This document shows, piece after piece, positions 56,694 through 64,000 of a stretch of 64,000 bases of DNA. Where the stretch lies: contig NZ_FMYF01000015.1 in the NCBI RefSeq assembly GCF_900092135.1, positions 1-64,000 of the forward strand. The letters are read 5' to 3'. A model generated the notes under the pieces. That model saw only the letters and a list, made by a program, of their open reading frames with translations, did not search any database and was not told where the DNA came from. The position numbers and the translations under genes were made by a program. This DNA comes from Raineyella antarctica (GTDB lineage Bacteria; Actinomycetota; Actinomycetes; Propionibacteriales; Propionibacteriaceae). Numbering within the stretch: position 1 is the stretch's first letter; every line of letters begins with the position of its first letter.

Positions 56694-58139
56694 ATGAATA
56701 TGACGGTAGAGCAGACGGCCGTGGTGACGCGCCCCGTCATCATTCAGGGCGGCATGGGTGTCGCTGTGTCCAGCTGGCAACTCGCCCGGCAGGTCTCCCT
56801 GACCGGTCAGCTCGGCGTGGTCTCGGGGACGGCCCTCGACAGCGTCGTGGCCAGGCGGCTGCAGGACGGCGACGAGGGTGGTCACATCCGGCGCGCCCTG
56901 GCACACTTCCCGTCCCCAGCGATGGCGTCGCGGGTGCTCGATCGGTACTTCCGCGAGGGGGGCCGCGACGGCGCGGCCTACCGTCCCCAGCTCCCGCTCG
57001 GTCTCAACCCGCGGCCGGCGGCGATCGAGCTGGCGCTGGTCGGCAACTTCGCCGAGGTGTGGCTCGCCAAGGAGGGCCACGACGGCGTCGTCGGCATCAA
57101 CCTGCTGGAGAAGATCCAGACGGCGACCCTGTCCGCTGTCCTCGGGGCCATGCTCGCCGGTGTCGACTACGTCCTGATGGGCGCCGGCATCCCGCGCGAG
57201 ATCCCGCAACTGCTGAACAACTTCGCCGCCGGGCTCCCCGGTGAGCTCACCATCGACGTCGCGGACGCTACCCGGCCCTACATCGCCTCGCTCGACCCGG
57301 TCGAGCTGCTGGGCGACGCGCTGCCCGAGCTGAAGCGCCCGCAGTTCCTGGCCATCGTGTCCCTGCACGTGCTGGCCGCGTTCCTCAACCGCAGCGAGCA
57401 GTTCCGGCCGGACGGCTTCATCGTGGAGGGCCCGCTGGCGGGCGGCCACAGCGCGCCGCCGCGCGGCAAGATGGCCCTGGACGACGCCGGGCAGCCGGTC
57501 TACGGCCTGCGTGACAACGCCGACCTCGCGGCCATGACAGCCATCGGACTGCCCTTCTGGCTGGCCGGGGCCTACGGCACCCCGGAGCGGGTGGCCGACG
57601 CTGTCGCCGCCGGTGCCGTCGGGGTACAGGTAGGGACCCTGTTCGCCTTCGCCGAGGAGTCGGGGTTGCGTACGGACCTGAGGTCCGGACTGCTCCACTC
57701 GCTCAACCAGGACAGCGGCCAGGTCCGCAACGACCCGCGCGCCTCGCCCACCGGGTTCCCGTTCAAGATCGCGAACGTCGAGGGCAGCCTCTCGGAGCCG
57801 GAGACGTACGCGGCGCGCGAGCGGATCTGCGACCTCGGCTTCCTGCGTACGCCGGTGGAGCGTGAGGACGGGCGGCTGACCTATCGCTGCGCCGCCGAGC
57901 CCGAGCAGATGTACGTGAAGAAGGGCGGTGAGGCCGCCGACACCATCGGCCGCATGTGCCTGTGCAACGCGCTGCTCGCCGACATCGGCCTCGGCCAGAT
58001 GCGCAAGAGCGGCTACGTCGAGCAGCCCGCCATCACCCTCGGCCAGGACCTGTCCGGTCCCGAGCGGCTCGCCGAGACCCGCCCCGACGGCTGGACCGCC
58101 GCCGAGGCCGTCGAGTGGCTGACGAGCAGCCTGGCCTGA
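56694..58139 (+). CDS. Nitronate monooxygenase / 2-nitropropane dioxygenase family
   Basis: A 481-residue FMN-binding TIM-barrel protein. Motifs: IIQGGMGVAVSSWQLARQVS at the N-terminus, GINLLEKIQTATLSAVLGAM, FIVEGPLAGGHSAPPRGKMA and VQVGTLFAFAEESGL (phosphate-binding part). It is longer than the ~350-residue bacterial enzymes and belongs to a group with a C-terminal cap carrying Cys residues (RMCLCNALLADIGLGQ). The first ATG (56694) and a second two codons later are both possible; neither has a strong ribosome site, so a short or leaderless transcript is likely. The substrate is unknown. Confidence 0.85.
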   Translation: MNMTVEQTAVVTRPVIIQGGMGVAVSSWQLARQVSLTGQLGVVSGTALDSVVARRLQDGDEGGHIRRALAHFPSPAMASRVLDRYFREGGRDGAAYRPQLPLGLNPRPAAIELALVGNFAEVWLAKEGHDGVVGINLLEKIQTATLSAVLGAMLAGVDYVLMGAGIPREIPQLLNNFAAGLPGELTIDVADATRPYIASLDPVELLGDALPELKRPQFLAIVSLHVLAAFLNRSEQFRPDGFIVEGPLAGGHSAPPRGKMALDDAGQPVYGLRDNADLAAMTAIGLPFWLAGAYGTPERVADAVAAGAVGVQVGTLFAFAEESGLRTDLRSGLLHSLNQDSGQVRNDPRASPTGFPFKIANVEGSLSEPETYAARERICDLGFLRTPVEREDGRLTYRCAAEPEQMYVKKGGEAADTIGRMCLCNALLADIGLGQMRKSGYVEQPAITLGQDLSGPERLAETRPDGWTAAEAVEWLTSSLA

Positions 58140-58173
58140 ACCCGGCTCCATCCGGCGTGATCGGAGAAGTTCC

Positions 58174-58210
58174 GGTGCCGCCCTCGGGCCACGTGCCCGC
58201 GGCGGCCACC
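58174..58210. terminator. GC-rich hairpin between convergent genes
   Basis: GCCGCC and CGGGC on the left pair with GCCCG and GGCGGC on the right around the centre CACGT, between the convergent nitronate monooxygenase and thiolase genes. Pairing is interrupted by small bulges. It could serve both directions. Confidence 0.4.
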
Positions 58211-58222
58211 GGCCTGACCGGC

Positions 58223-59410
58223 CTACGCCTCCAGGAGGAGCGCTTCGCCCTGGCCGCCACCGCCGCAGAGGGCGACGGCCGCCCGGCCGCCGCCGCGAGC
58301 GACCAACCGGTGGGCCGCATGCACCGCGAGTCGGGCCCCGGAGGCCCCCAGCGGGTGCCCGAGGGCGATGGCGCCGCCGTTCGGGTTGACCCGGGCCCGA
58401 TCCAGGCCGAGGTCGCGCGCCGACTGGGCAACGACGACGGCGAAGGCCTCGTTGATCTCGACGTGGTCCAGCTCGTCCACTGACCAGCCCTGCCGGTCCA
58501 GTGCCATCCTGATCGCGTTGGCGGGTTGGGCATGCAGGGAGGTGTCCGGCCCCGCGACCTGTCCCGCCGCCCGTACGGTCGCCAGCACCTGCCAGCCGTT
58601 GGCCTGCGCATGGGCTCGCGTGGTCAGCACGGTGGCGGCCGCGCCGTCGGTGAGCTGCGAGGCGTTCCCCGCGGTGACCGAGCCGTCGGGACTGAACGCC
58701 GGCCGCAGCCGGGCCAGCGTCTCCGCGGTGGTGTCCGGCCGGATGCCCTCGTCCCGCGCGACGGTCGTCGAGCCCTTGCGGTCCGGGATCGTCACTGGCA
58801 CCACCTCGGCGTCGAACACGCCGGCGTCCCAGCCGGCCTGTGCGCGCTGGTGGGAGGCGGCGGCGATCTCGTCCTGCTCGGCCCGGGAGATCGGGTACTT
58901 CTCCGCCGTGTCGTGGTCGGTGCAGGCACCCATCGCGGAGTGGACGAAGGCGTCGGTCAGGCCGTCGTGCAGGGTGCTGTCCAGGGCTGCGACGTTGCCG
59001 TAGCGGAAGCCGCCCCGGGCCCCGGGCAGCAGGTAGGGCGCGTTGGTCATCGACTCCATCCCGCCGGCCACGACCACGTCGGCCTCCCCGGAGCGGACCA
59101 GTCGGGCGGCATCGATGATCGCGGTCAGACCCGACAGGCACACCTTGTTGACCGTGGTGCAGTGGGCACGCCACCCGATGCCACCGGCGATGGCGGCCTG
59201 CCGTGCCGGACCCTGCCCGACCCCGGCCTGGAGTGCCTGCCCTATGATCACGGCGTCCACCAGTGCCGGATCGATCCCGCTCCGCTCGAGTGCCCCGGCG
59301 ATGGCGACCCCGCCGAGCTCGGGTGCGCCCAGGCCGGCCAGGGCCCCGGAGATCCTGCCCAGCGGGGTGCGGGCCGCTGCGACGATCACGACATCGGTCG
59401 CGCCGGTCAC
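58223..59410 (-). CDS. Acetyl-CoA C-acyltransferase (thiolase)
   Basis: A 395-residue thiolase: active-site Cys in [12 protein letters not shown] (about 90), [20 protein letters not shown], catalytic His in [19 protein letters not shown] and the second Cys in [15 protein letters not shown]. It would cleave 3-oxoacyl-CoA with CoA to acetyl-CoA and a shorter acyl-CoA. The GTG start at 59410 overlaps the CoA-transferase B stop (GTGA). The placement directly after a 3-oxoacid CoA-transferase points to the last step of aromatic or 3-oxoacid breakdown. Confidence 0.93.
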   Translation of the reverse strand: MTGATDVVIVAAARTPLGRISGALAGLGAPELGGVAIAGALERSGIDPALVDAVIIGQALQAGVGQGPARQAAIAGGIGWRAHCTTVNKVCLSGLTAIIDAARLVRSGEADVVVAGGMESMTNAPYLLPGARGGFRYGNVAALDSTLHDGLTDAFVHSAMGACTDHDTAEKYPISRAEQDEIAAASHQRAQAGWDAGVFDAEVVPVTIPDRKGSTTVARDEGIRPDTTAETLARLRPAFSPDGSVTAGNASQLTDGAAATVLTTRAHAQANGWQVLATVRAAGQVAGPDTSLHAQPANAIRMALDRQGWSVDELDHVEINEAFAVVVAQSARDLGLDRARVNPNGGAIALGHPLGASGARLAVHAAHRLVARGGGRAAVALCGGGGQGEALLLEA

Positions 59411-60069
59411 GCGTTCACCTCCACCCGGACGAGGTGGTCGGAGACGTCGAGGTCCGGCTCCGTACGTGCCTGTACGTCCTCCACCGTCACACCCGGGGCG
59501 ACCTCGACCAACCGCAACCCGTCGGGGGTGACGTCGATGACCGCCAGGTCGGTGATGATCCGCTGCACCACGCCGCGGCCGGTGAGCGGCAGCGAGCAGG
59601 ACTCGACGATCTTGGGGGACCCGTCCTTGGCGGTGTGCTCCATCAGCACGATGACCTTCCGGGCGCCGTGGACCAGGTCCATCGCTCCGCCGGGTCCCTT
59701 GACCATCTTGCCCGGGATCATCCAGTTCGCCAGGTCCCCGCTGCGGGAGACCTGCATCGCCCCGAGGATGGCCACGTCGATCTTGCCTCCTCGGATCATT
59801 CCGAACGACGTCGCCGAGTCGAAGTACGAGGCTCCCGGCAGGGTGGTGACGGTCTCCTTGCCAGCGTTGATCAGGTCCGGATCCACGGCGTCGTCGGCCG
59901 GGTAGGGGCCGACGCCCAGGATGCCGTTCTCGGACTGCAGCATCACCACCAAGCCCTCGGGAAGGTGGTTCGGTACGAGGGTCGGCAGCCCGATCCCGAG
60001 GTTGACGTAGGACCCGTCGGCCAGCTCTCGCGCCGCCCGGGCGGCCATCTGCTCTCTGCTCAGCGTCAC
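59407..60069 (-). CDS. 3-oxoacid CoA-transferase subunit B
   Basis: A 220-residue beta subunit of a family I CoA-transferase. The catalytic Glu lies in [12 protein letters not shown]; other conserved blocks are [55 protein letters not shown] and [17 protein letters not shown]. It moves CoA from succinyl-CoA to a 3-oxoacid such as 3-oxoadipate or acetoacetate; which one cannot be read from the sequence. It overlaps both neighbours by four bases. Confidence 0.93.
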   Translation of the reverse strand: MTLSREQMAARAARELADGSYVNLGIGLPTLVPNHLPEGLVVMLQSENGILGVGPYPADDAVDPDLINAGKETVTTLPGASYFDSATSFGMIRGGKIDVAILGAMQVSRSGDLANWMIPGKMVKGPGGAMDLVHGARKVIVLMEHTAKDGSPKIVESCSLPLTGRGVVQRIITDLAVIDVTPDGLRLVEVAPGVTVEDVQARTEPDLDVSDHLVRVEVNA

Positions 60070-60887
60070 TGCCCAGTCTCCGTCCTGCGGATCGTACGCT
60101 TCTCGATCCGCTTCTCGATGTCCCTGCCCACCTCGATGATCCGGTGGACGTACACCCCCGGCAGGTGTACCTGGTCGGGGTCGATCTCGCCGGGCTCGAC
60201 CAGCTCCTCGACCTGTGCGATGCAGGTCCGTCCGGCCACGGCCGCGACCGGTGAGAAGTTTCGTGCCGCCTTGGCGAACACCAGGTTGCCGTAGCGATCG
60301 CCCCGCAGGGCGTGCACCAGGGCGTAGTCGGTCGTGATCGCCTCCTCGAGGACGAAGTCCTTCTGGACGCCGTCCACGGCGAAGGCGCGGACCTCCTTGG
60401 GTTCCGAGGCCTTGACCACATTGCCGGCCGCGTCGTAGCGCTGCGGCAGACCGCCCTCGGCGACCTGGGTGCCGACACCCGTACGGGTGTAGAACGCGGG
60501 GATCCCTGCTCCGCCCGAACGGAGCTTCTCGGCCAGGGTGCCCTGCGGCATCAGCTCCACCTCGAGCTGGCCGGAGAGGTACTGCTCGGCGAACTGCTTG
60601 TTCTCTCCCACGTACGAGGAGGTCATCTTGCGGATCAGGCCTGCGCCCAGCAGCACTCCCAGGCCCCAGTCGTCGACCCCGCAGTTGTTCGATACGACCG
60701 ACAGTTCCCGGACCCCTCGCTCCAGGAGTGCGGTGATCAGCGCCATCGGAGCACCCGACAACCCGAATCCTCCGACGGCCAGCGATGCTCCGTCCGGGAT
60801 GTCGGCGACCGCCTCGGCGGCCGAGGCCACCACCTTGTCGAGCCCGACGCGAGGGTGGTTCGCGGGCTCCAGGGTCGTGGTCGTCAT
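60066..60887 (-). CDS. 3-oxoacid CoA-transferase subunit A
   Basis: A 273-residue alpha subunit: the conserved GGFGLSGAP loop, [47 protein letters not shown] and [12 protein letters not shown] 60887 is chosen by family alignment; the frame stays open upstream across the Dabb gene. The stop overlaps the beta subunit start. A C-terminal basic tail ([11 protein letters not shown]) extends beyond the usual end. Confidence 0.92.
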   Translation of the reverse strand: MTTTTLEPANHPRVGLDKVVASAAEAVADIPDGASLAVGGFGLSGAPMALITALLERGVRELSVVSNNCGVDDWGLGVLLGAGLIRKMTSSYVGENKQFAEQYLSGQLEVELMPQGTLAEKLRSGGAGIPAFYTRTGVGTQVAEGGLPQRYDAAGNVVKASEPKEVRAFAVDGVQKDFVLEEAITTDYALVHALRGDRYGNLVFAKAARNFSPVAAVAGRTCIAQVEELVEPGEIDPDQVHLPGVYVHRIIEVGRDIEKRIEKRTIRRTETGQ

Positions 60888-61207
60888 GGTCGGCCGACCT
60901 TCTGCTCCTGGTGGCCGGCGGCGAACTGCGCAGAGGACTTGGCGGCGATGATGGGGCCGAAGTCGGCGTTGACGCGCAGGTGCTCGGGGTGCGTCAGGTA
61001 GCGGGCCAGGGCGTCGCGGTCGCTGAAGACGGCGGCGATGGCGTAGTCGGCCGTTCCGGGGCGAAGGCCGAGGTCGCCGCCATGGTGGTAGGACTCGATC
61101 CCCGTGCAGGCGGCGGAGACGGCCCGCAGGCCATCCGAGAGCGCGGCGATCGTCTCGGGCGGGGTGCCCGGGACGAAGGTGAAAGTGACGACGTGAGCGA
61201 CCGGCAT
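60884..61207 (-). CDS. Dabb family protein (stress-responsive alpha/beta barrel)
   Basis: A 107-residue single-domain protein with the Dabb (dimeric A/B barrel) fold: [20 protein letters not shown] at the start, [15 protein letters not shown] and [15 protein letters not shown]. Such small barrels act in aromatic catabolic or polyketide-like clusters, sometimes as cyclases or ligand binders; no activity is assigned. The stop overlaps the CoA-transferase A start by four bases, so it is first of the operon half with CoA-transferase and thiolase. Confidence 0.88.
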   Translation of the reverse strand: MPVAHVVTFTFVPGTPPETIAALSDGLRAVSAACTGIESYHHGGDLGLRPGTADYAIAAVFSDRDALARYLTHPEHLRVNADFGPIIAAKSSAQFAAGHQEQKVGRP

Positions 61208-61300
61208 CGCGGTGGTTCCTTCCGTGTGGTGGAGAAGCGTCGGGGGGGTGGGGCTCCCGCACTTGGTGGGGCACCGGGTCGGCGCCCACCAGCTGCGGTG

Positions 61301-61317
61301 GGCCCTCTGGGGGCCCG
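61301..61317 (-). terminator. Small GGGCCC hairpin after the extradiol dioxygenase gene
   Basis: GGGCCC (61301-61306) and GGGCCC (61312-61317) form a 6-bp stem directly after the dioxygenase stop on the minus strand. It could attenuate transcription between the ring-cleavage genes and the Dabb/CoA-transferase genes. The stem is short. Confidence 0.3.
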
Positions 61318-61319
61318 GA

Positions 61320-62246
61320 TCAGACCCGGGCGGAGTGTGCCCCGGTCATCAGGGCCGCCAGGTCCTCCGGCTCGAGGAACGAGGGCGGGGGCGGCGGCCC
61401 CCAGGCGTACAGGCCCTGCAGCCCGTGCAGCACCTGCGGGGACCACAGGTCGTCCTCCGAGACGGTGTCCATGTCGGAGTAGTACTCGGCGAAGTTGCCC
61501 GCCGGATCCTTGAGGTACCAGAAGAAGTTGGCACCCGCGAAGTGCCGGCCCAGGCCCCAGACATGCCGTTCGGGGTGGCCTTCGAGCATGCTCTGGGCGC
61601 CGCGTCCGATCTCGTCGATGTCATCGACCTGCCAGCTCGTGTGGTGCATGAAGTTGACCGGGGCACTCATGACCAGCACGTTGTGGTGCTCGTTCGAGCA
61701 GCGCATGAACGCCGCGTGGTCGCCCATGTAGTCGCTGACCTTGAACCCGAGTCCTTCGGTGAAGAACTTCATGGTGGTCGGCAGGTCGGTGGAACCGAGG
61801 ACGGCGTGTCCGAGCTTGCGGGGCCGCACCGGGCCGCTCCGGGCGATGAAGGGTGCCCGACCCCAGCGGTCGATGCGGCCGGGCCCGTTGTACGGGGTAG
61901 CGGTGACCGGTGGGTCGATCACGATGCGGGGTCGGATGCCCACTCGGACCCGGGTCCCGGTCACCGGCTCGACCGCGAGCACCGAGGTGTCGTCGAGGAC
62001 GGTGGCCAGACCTAGTTTGTGCAGCCGGGAGTCGACGGCGGCGATGTCGTCGTGGTCGTCGGCGGCGACCGCCAGCTCGACCAGGCGCCGGAACGGGGTC
62101 CTGGTGATTTCGAGCTGTTCGCCGCCGTTGGCGGTGGCGAACACACCGTCGCCGCGGTGGTCGAGGCCGAACTCGCTGTAGTACGCGATGGTGTCGTCCA
62201 CGTCGGGGACGCCGAGGGTGACTTTGCCCAGTCCGTGCAGTGCCAT
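61320..62246 (-). CDS. Extradiol ring-cleavage dioxygenase (VOC family)
   Basis: A 308-residue type I extradiol dioxygenase with two VOC domains. The active C-terminal domain shows the metal ligands: His in RKLGHAVLGSTDLP, His in NFMHHTSWQVDDID and Glu in GNFAEYYSDMD. It cleaves a catechol-type ring next to the hydroxyl pair with Fe(II) or Mn(II) and oxygen. The ATG is 16 bp after the FAH-family hydrolase stop. Together with the upstream hydroxylase this gives a route from a phenol to a ring-opened dienoate; the exact substrate is unknown. Confidence 0.92.
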   Translation of the reverse strand: MALHGLGKVTLGVPDVDDTIAYYSEFGLDHRGDGVFATANGGEQLEITRTPFRRLVELAVAADDHDDIAAVDSRLHKLGLATVLDDTSVLAVEPVTGTRVRVGIRPRIVIDPPVTATPYNGPGRIDRWGRAPFIARSGPVRPRKLGHAVLGSTDLPTTMKFFTEGLGFKVSDYMGDHAAFMRCSNEHHNVLVMSAPVNFMHHTSWQVDDIDEIGRGAQSMLEGHPERHVWGLGRHFAGANFFWYLKDPAGNFAEYYSDMDTVSEDDLWSPQVLHGLQGLYAWGPPPPPSFLEPEDLAALMTGAHSARV

Positions 62247-62262
62247 GATGGTTACCGGTCCC

Positions 62263-63135
62263 TCACTCGACGGGGGCAGCGACGAAGCGCTGGTTCAGGT
62301 CGCCGATGCCCTCGACCCAGGTGTGGAGCTGCTCCCCGGCTTTCAGGAATCGCTGCGGGCTCCGGCCGACACCGACGCCCGCCGGGGTGCCGGAGAAGAT
62401 GACGTCACCGGGGTACAGCGTGACGGAGTTGGACAGGCCGGCGATCAGCTCGGCCACCGGGAAGATGAGTTCGCTGGTGCGGCCCTTCTGGACCGTCTCG
62501 CCGTCGATCGTGCAGCCGAGCTCCAGGTCGTCCGGGTTGCCGACCTCGTCCGGCGTGACCAGCCACGGGCCCTGCGGGGAGAAGCCGGGGAACGACTTGC
62601 CCAGGCCGAACTGCGGGGCGGGTCCGCGCAGCTGGGAGACCCGCTCGGAGATGTCCTGCCCGACGGTCAGGCCGGCAACGTGGTCCCAGGCATCGGCCGC
62701 GTCGATGCGGTGCCCCTGGCGTCCGATGATCACGACCAGCTCGACCTCCCAGTCGACGTTCCCGTCCGTGGGGATTGTCACCTCGGTATCCGGACCGGAG
62801 AAGGAGGAGACGTACTTGGTGAACACCGGGGGGAGGTGGGTGGGCGAATCGAAGCCGGACTCGGCCGCGTGCTCGTCGTAGTTCAGCCCGATCGCGAAGA
62901 CCTGGCGGGGCGCGGGGGAGGGGGCGTTCAGTCGGCTGCGGTCGAGGTCCGTCGCGGGCAGGGTGGCGGTGTCGAGTCCGGCGACCCACTCCTGCAGCTC
63001 GGCCCAGGAGGAGTAGAGGTCCGCGACGTCGGGCCCGAAGCGTCCCTCCGAGGCGGTGGCGATGTCGACGGCCTGCTCGGCGCCGGTCTCTCCGAGGACG
63101 AGGGCTGCACGGTTGTCAAGGTTCGCGATGCGCAT
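62263..63135 (-). CDS. Fumarylacetoacetate hydrolase family protein
   Basis: A 290-residue FAH-family enzyme. Conserved features: FAIGLNYDEHAAESG, PPVFTKY and the metal-binding acidic residues in DWEVELVVIIGRQG, with SFPGFSPQGPWLVTPDE and YPGDVIFSGTPAGVG. Members hydrolyse acylpyruvates or act as hydratases or decarboxylases in meta-cleavage pathways. ATG 63135 is family-like. It is followed 16 bp later by the extradiol dioxygenase, so it probably acts on the ring-cleavage product. Confidence 0.92.
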   Translation of the reverse strand: MRIANLDNRAALVLGETGAEQAVDIATASEGRFGPDVADLYSSWAELQEWVAGLDTATLPATDLDRSRLNAPSPAPRQVFAIGLNYDEHAAESGFDSPTHLPPVFTKYVSSFSGPDTEVTIPTDGNVDWEVELVVIIGRQGHRIDAADAWDHVAGLTVGQDISERVSQLRGPAPQFGLGKSFPGFSPQGPWLVTPDEVGNPDDLELGCTIDGETVQKGRTSELIFPVAELIAGLSNSVTLYPGDVIFSGTPAGVGVGRSPQRFLKAGEQLHTWVEGIGDLNQRFVAAPVE

Positions 63136-63206
63136 GGTGGTTGTTCTCCCTGTTCGATGTACGGGTGCGTCGGATGTCTGGGTGTGTTCGGGGGAATGCG
63201 GGGTGA

Positions 63207-64000
63207 TCAGGCGAGTGCCGAGGCCGCCCGGACCGCTTCGAGTGACGAGGTCGAGGCTGCGATCCGGTCCTGGTACTCGTCGACCAGCTGCGAGAGCTCG
63301 GCGATGTCGGTGACGGCGCCGAAGATGTAGTGGTCGGGGCGGATCAGTACGGCAGCGACCCGGTTCTGGGTGAACCAATCGGTCCAAGCCCCCGTCGGGT
63401 CCTGCAGGTCGGCGGAGCCGGTTACGGCGATGGCCAGTGGCTGCACCTCCAGTCGTACGAGCTGGTCCAGGAGCGCCGGGTCGTGCTGGTCCGCCGCCGG
63501 CATCGTCCCGGGCACCAGCAGGAGCGCTCCGGGGCCGGTGATGTCGTCGAGCAGGTCGGTCCGGGAGTCCCGGTCGACGGGGAACTGGGGCGCCAAGGTG
63601 CCGCGCAGGTCCGGGATGCCGAGGTCCTCGGCACACACGCCCTCCCCGAGCACCGGCAGCGCGCTGATCGGCAGGACCTTGGCCGGGTCGGCGCCGCCCG
63701 CCAGCATGCGTGCGTCGCGCTCCGCTGCGATCTCGACATCCAGGACACAGATGACTCGACCGAGTTCGACCGACATGGCGATCGCGTGCTGGAGATGGGC
63801 CTTGCGCTCGCTGGTGTAGGTGTCCAGCAGTTCCTGTGTGGACTCGCCGCGCAGCACCCGGTCCAGCTTCCACGCCAGGTTCGCCGCGTCCCGCAGGCCG
63901 GAGCACATCCCCTGGCCGGCGAACGGGGGCATCTGGTGGGCGGCGTCTCCGGCGATGGCGAGCCGTCCGGAGTTCCACTTCTCCGCCCAACGGGCGGAGA
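63207..64000 (-). CDS. FAD-dependent aromatic monooxygenase (MhpA-like), partial
   Basis: The C-terminal 263 codons of a class A flavin hydroxylase; the start is beyond the right edge. It contains the GD motif with SGRLAIAGDAAHQMPPFAGQ and GLRDAANLAWKLDRVL, then the thioredoxin-like C-terminal domain seen in MhpA/phenol-hydroxylase-type enzymes (LRGTLAPQFP, ILIRPDHYIFGAV-like). The FAD-binding N-terminus is outside. It leads the ring-cleavage operon and would ortho-hydroxylate a phenol to a catechol for the extradiol enzyme. The stop is 71 bp before the FAH gene. Confidence 0.88.
   Translation of the reverse strand, partial: SARWAEKWNSGRLAIAGDAAHQMPPFAGQGMCSGLRDAANLAWKLDRVLRGESTQELLDTYTSERKAHLQHAIAMSVELGRVICVLDVEIAAERDARMLAGGADPAKVLPISALPVLGEGVCAEDLGIPDLRGTLAPQFPVDRDSRTDLLDDITGPGALLLVPGTMPAADQHDPALLDQLVRLEVQPLAIAVTGSADLQDPTGAWTDWFTQNRVAAVLIRPDHYIFGAVTDIAELSQLVDEYQDRIAASTSSLEAVRAASALA

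Noticed and set aside
56676-59174. Minus-strand open frame of over 800 codons
   Set aside because: It spans the nitronate monooxygenase and thiolase genes in the wrong frames and has shadow-like composition.
1-64000. CRISPR arrays, tRNA or rRNA genes
   Set aside because: No regularly spaced repeats with spacers, no cas-like genes and no tRNA- or rRNA-like sequence were found by reading both strands; a dedicated scan was not possible.

Overview
The window is high-GC DNA from an actinobacterium. Frequent CGTACG-type codon pairs, GTG/TTG starts and the gene families suggest Propionibacteriales, perhaps Propionibacteriaceae; this is an inference, since there is no rRNA or other phylogenetic marker. 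No tRNA, rRNA or CRISPR array was seen.

Bases 1-29,000 are a defence and mobile-element island. A two-gene helicase operon (SNF2-type, then HelD/UvrD-like; minus strand, 6855 to 282) has been broken twice by IS21-family elements. One copy (2909-5117) is complete, with TG...CA ends and a 5-bp target duplication, and removing it restores an uninterrupted 1122-codon helicase. The other runs off the left edge and truncates the HelD-like gene. A divergent 722-aa protein of unknown family follows. An IS1380-family element (9569-11253, 4-bp duplication GAGA) then sits on the ribosome binding site of an Mrr-type nuclease gene. That gene leads a compact plus-strand operon: mrr, DUF6361, phospholipase-D-like nuclease, 1095-aa helicase (11263-18560). 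Next, on the minus strand, is a ~2010-aa DUF4011-type SF1 helicase with a Vsr-like nuclease domain and an odd C-terminal domain, followed by an EcsC-like gene.

Bases 26,000-30,800 and 38,200-53,700 are rich in toxin-antitoxin genes and their decayed duplicates: RelE/Phd, HigA with a broken HigB, two VapBC copies (the second truncated), a PIN/HTH pair, a RelE/XRE pair plus a degenerate copy, Fic plus a decayed 5' copy, and HicAB. A block vapB-vapC-SLOG-EEP nuclease appears to have been duplicated, with both EEP copies now incomplete. A 145-bp remnant of an old-yellow-enzyme gene (intact at 48901-49980) lies at 30532.

Bases 30,779-38,199 form a catabolic block: a PucR-type regulator, an FAD aromatic hydroxylase and a complete Liv-type ABC importer (binding protein, two permeases, two ATPases), suggesting uptake and hydroxylation of an aromatic or carboxylated compound. 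Bases 42,014-45,953 hold an SNF2 ATPase/SWIM zinc-finger operon; a related SWIM-associated gene lies at 38785-40059.

Bases 53,852-64,000 are metabolic: a PEP mutase/isocitrate-lyase-family enzyme, an alpha/beta hydrolase, a quinone-reductase-like dehydrogenase and a nitronate monooxygenase. A minus-strand aromatic ring-cleavage cluster follows (FAD hydroxylase cut by the right edge, FAH-family hydrolase, extradiol dioxygenase, Dabb protein, CoA-transferase A and B, thiolase), which would turn a phenolic ring into CoA-activated 3-oxoacids and then acyl-CoA.
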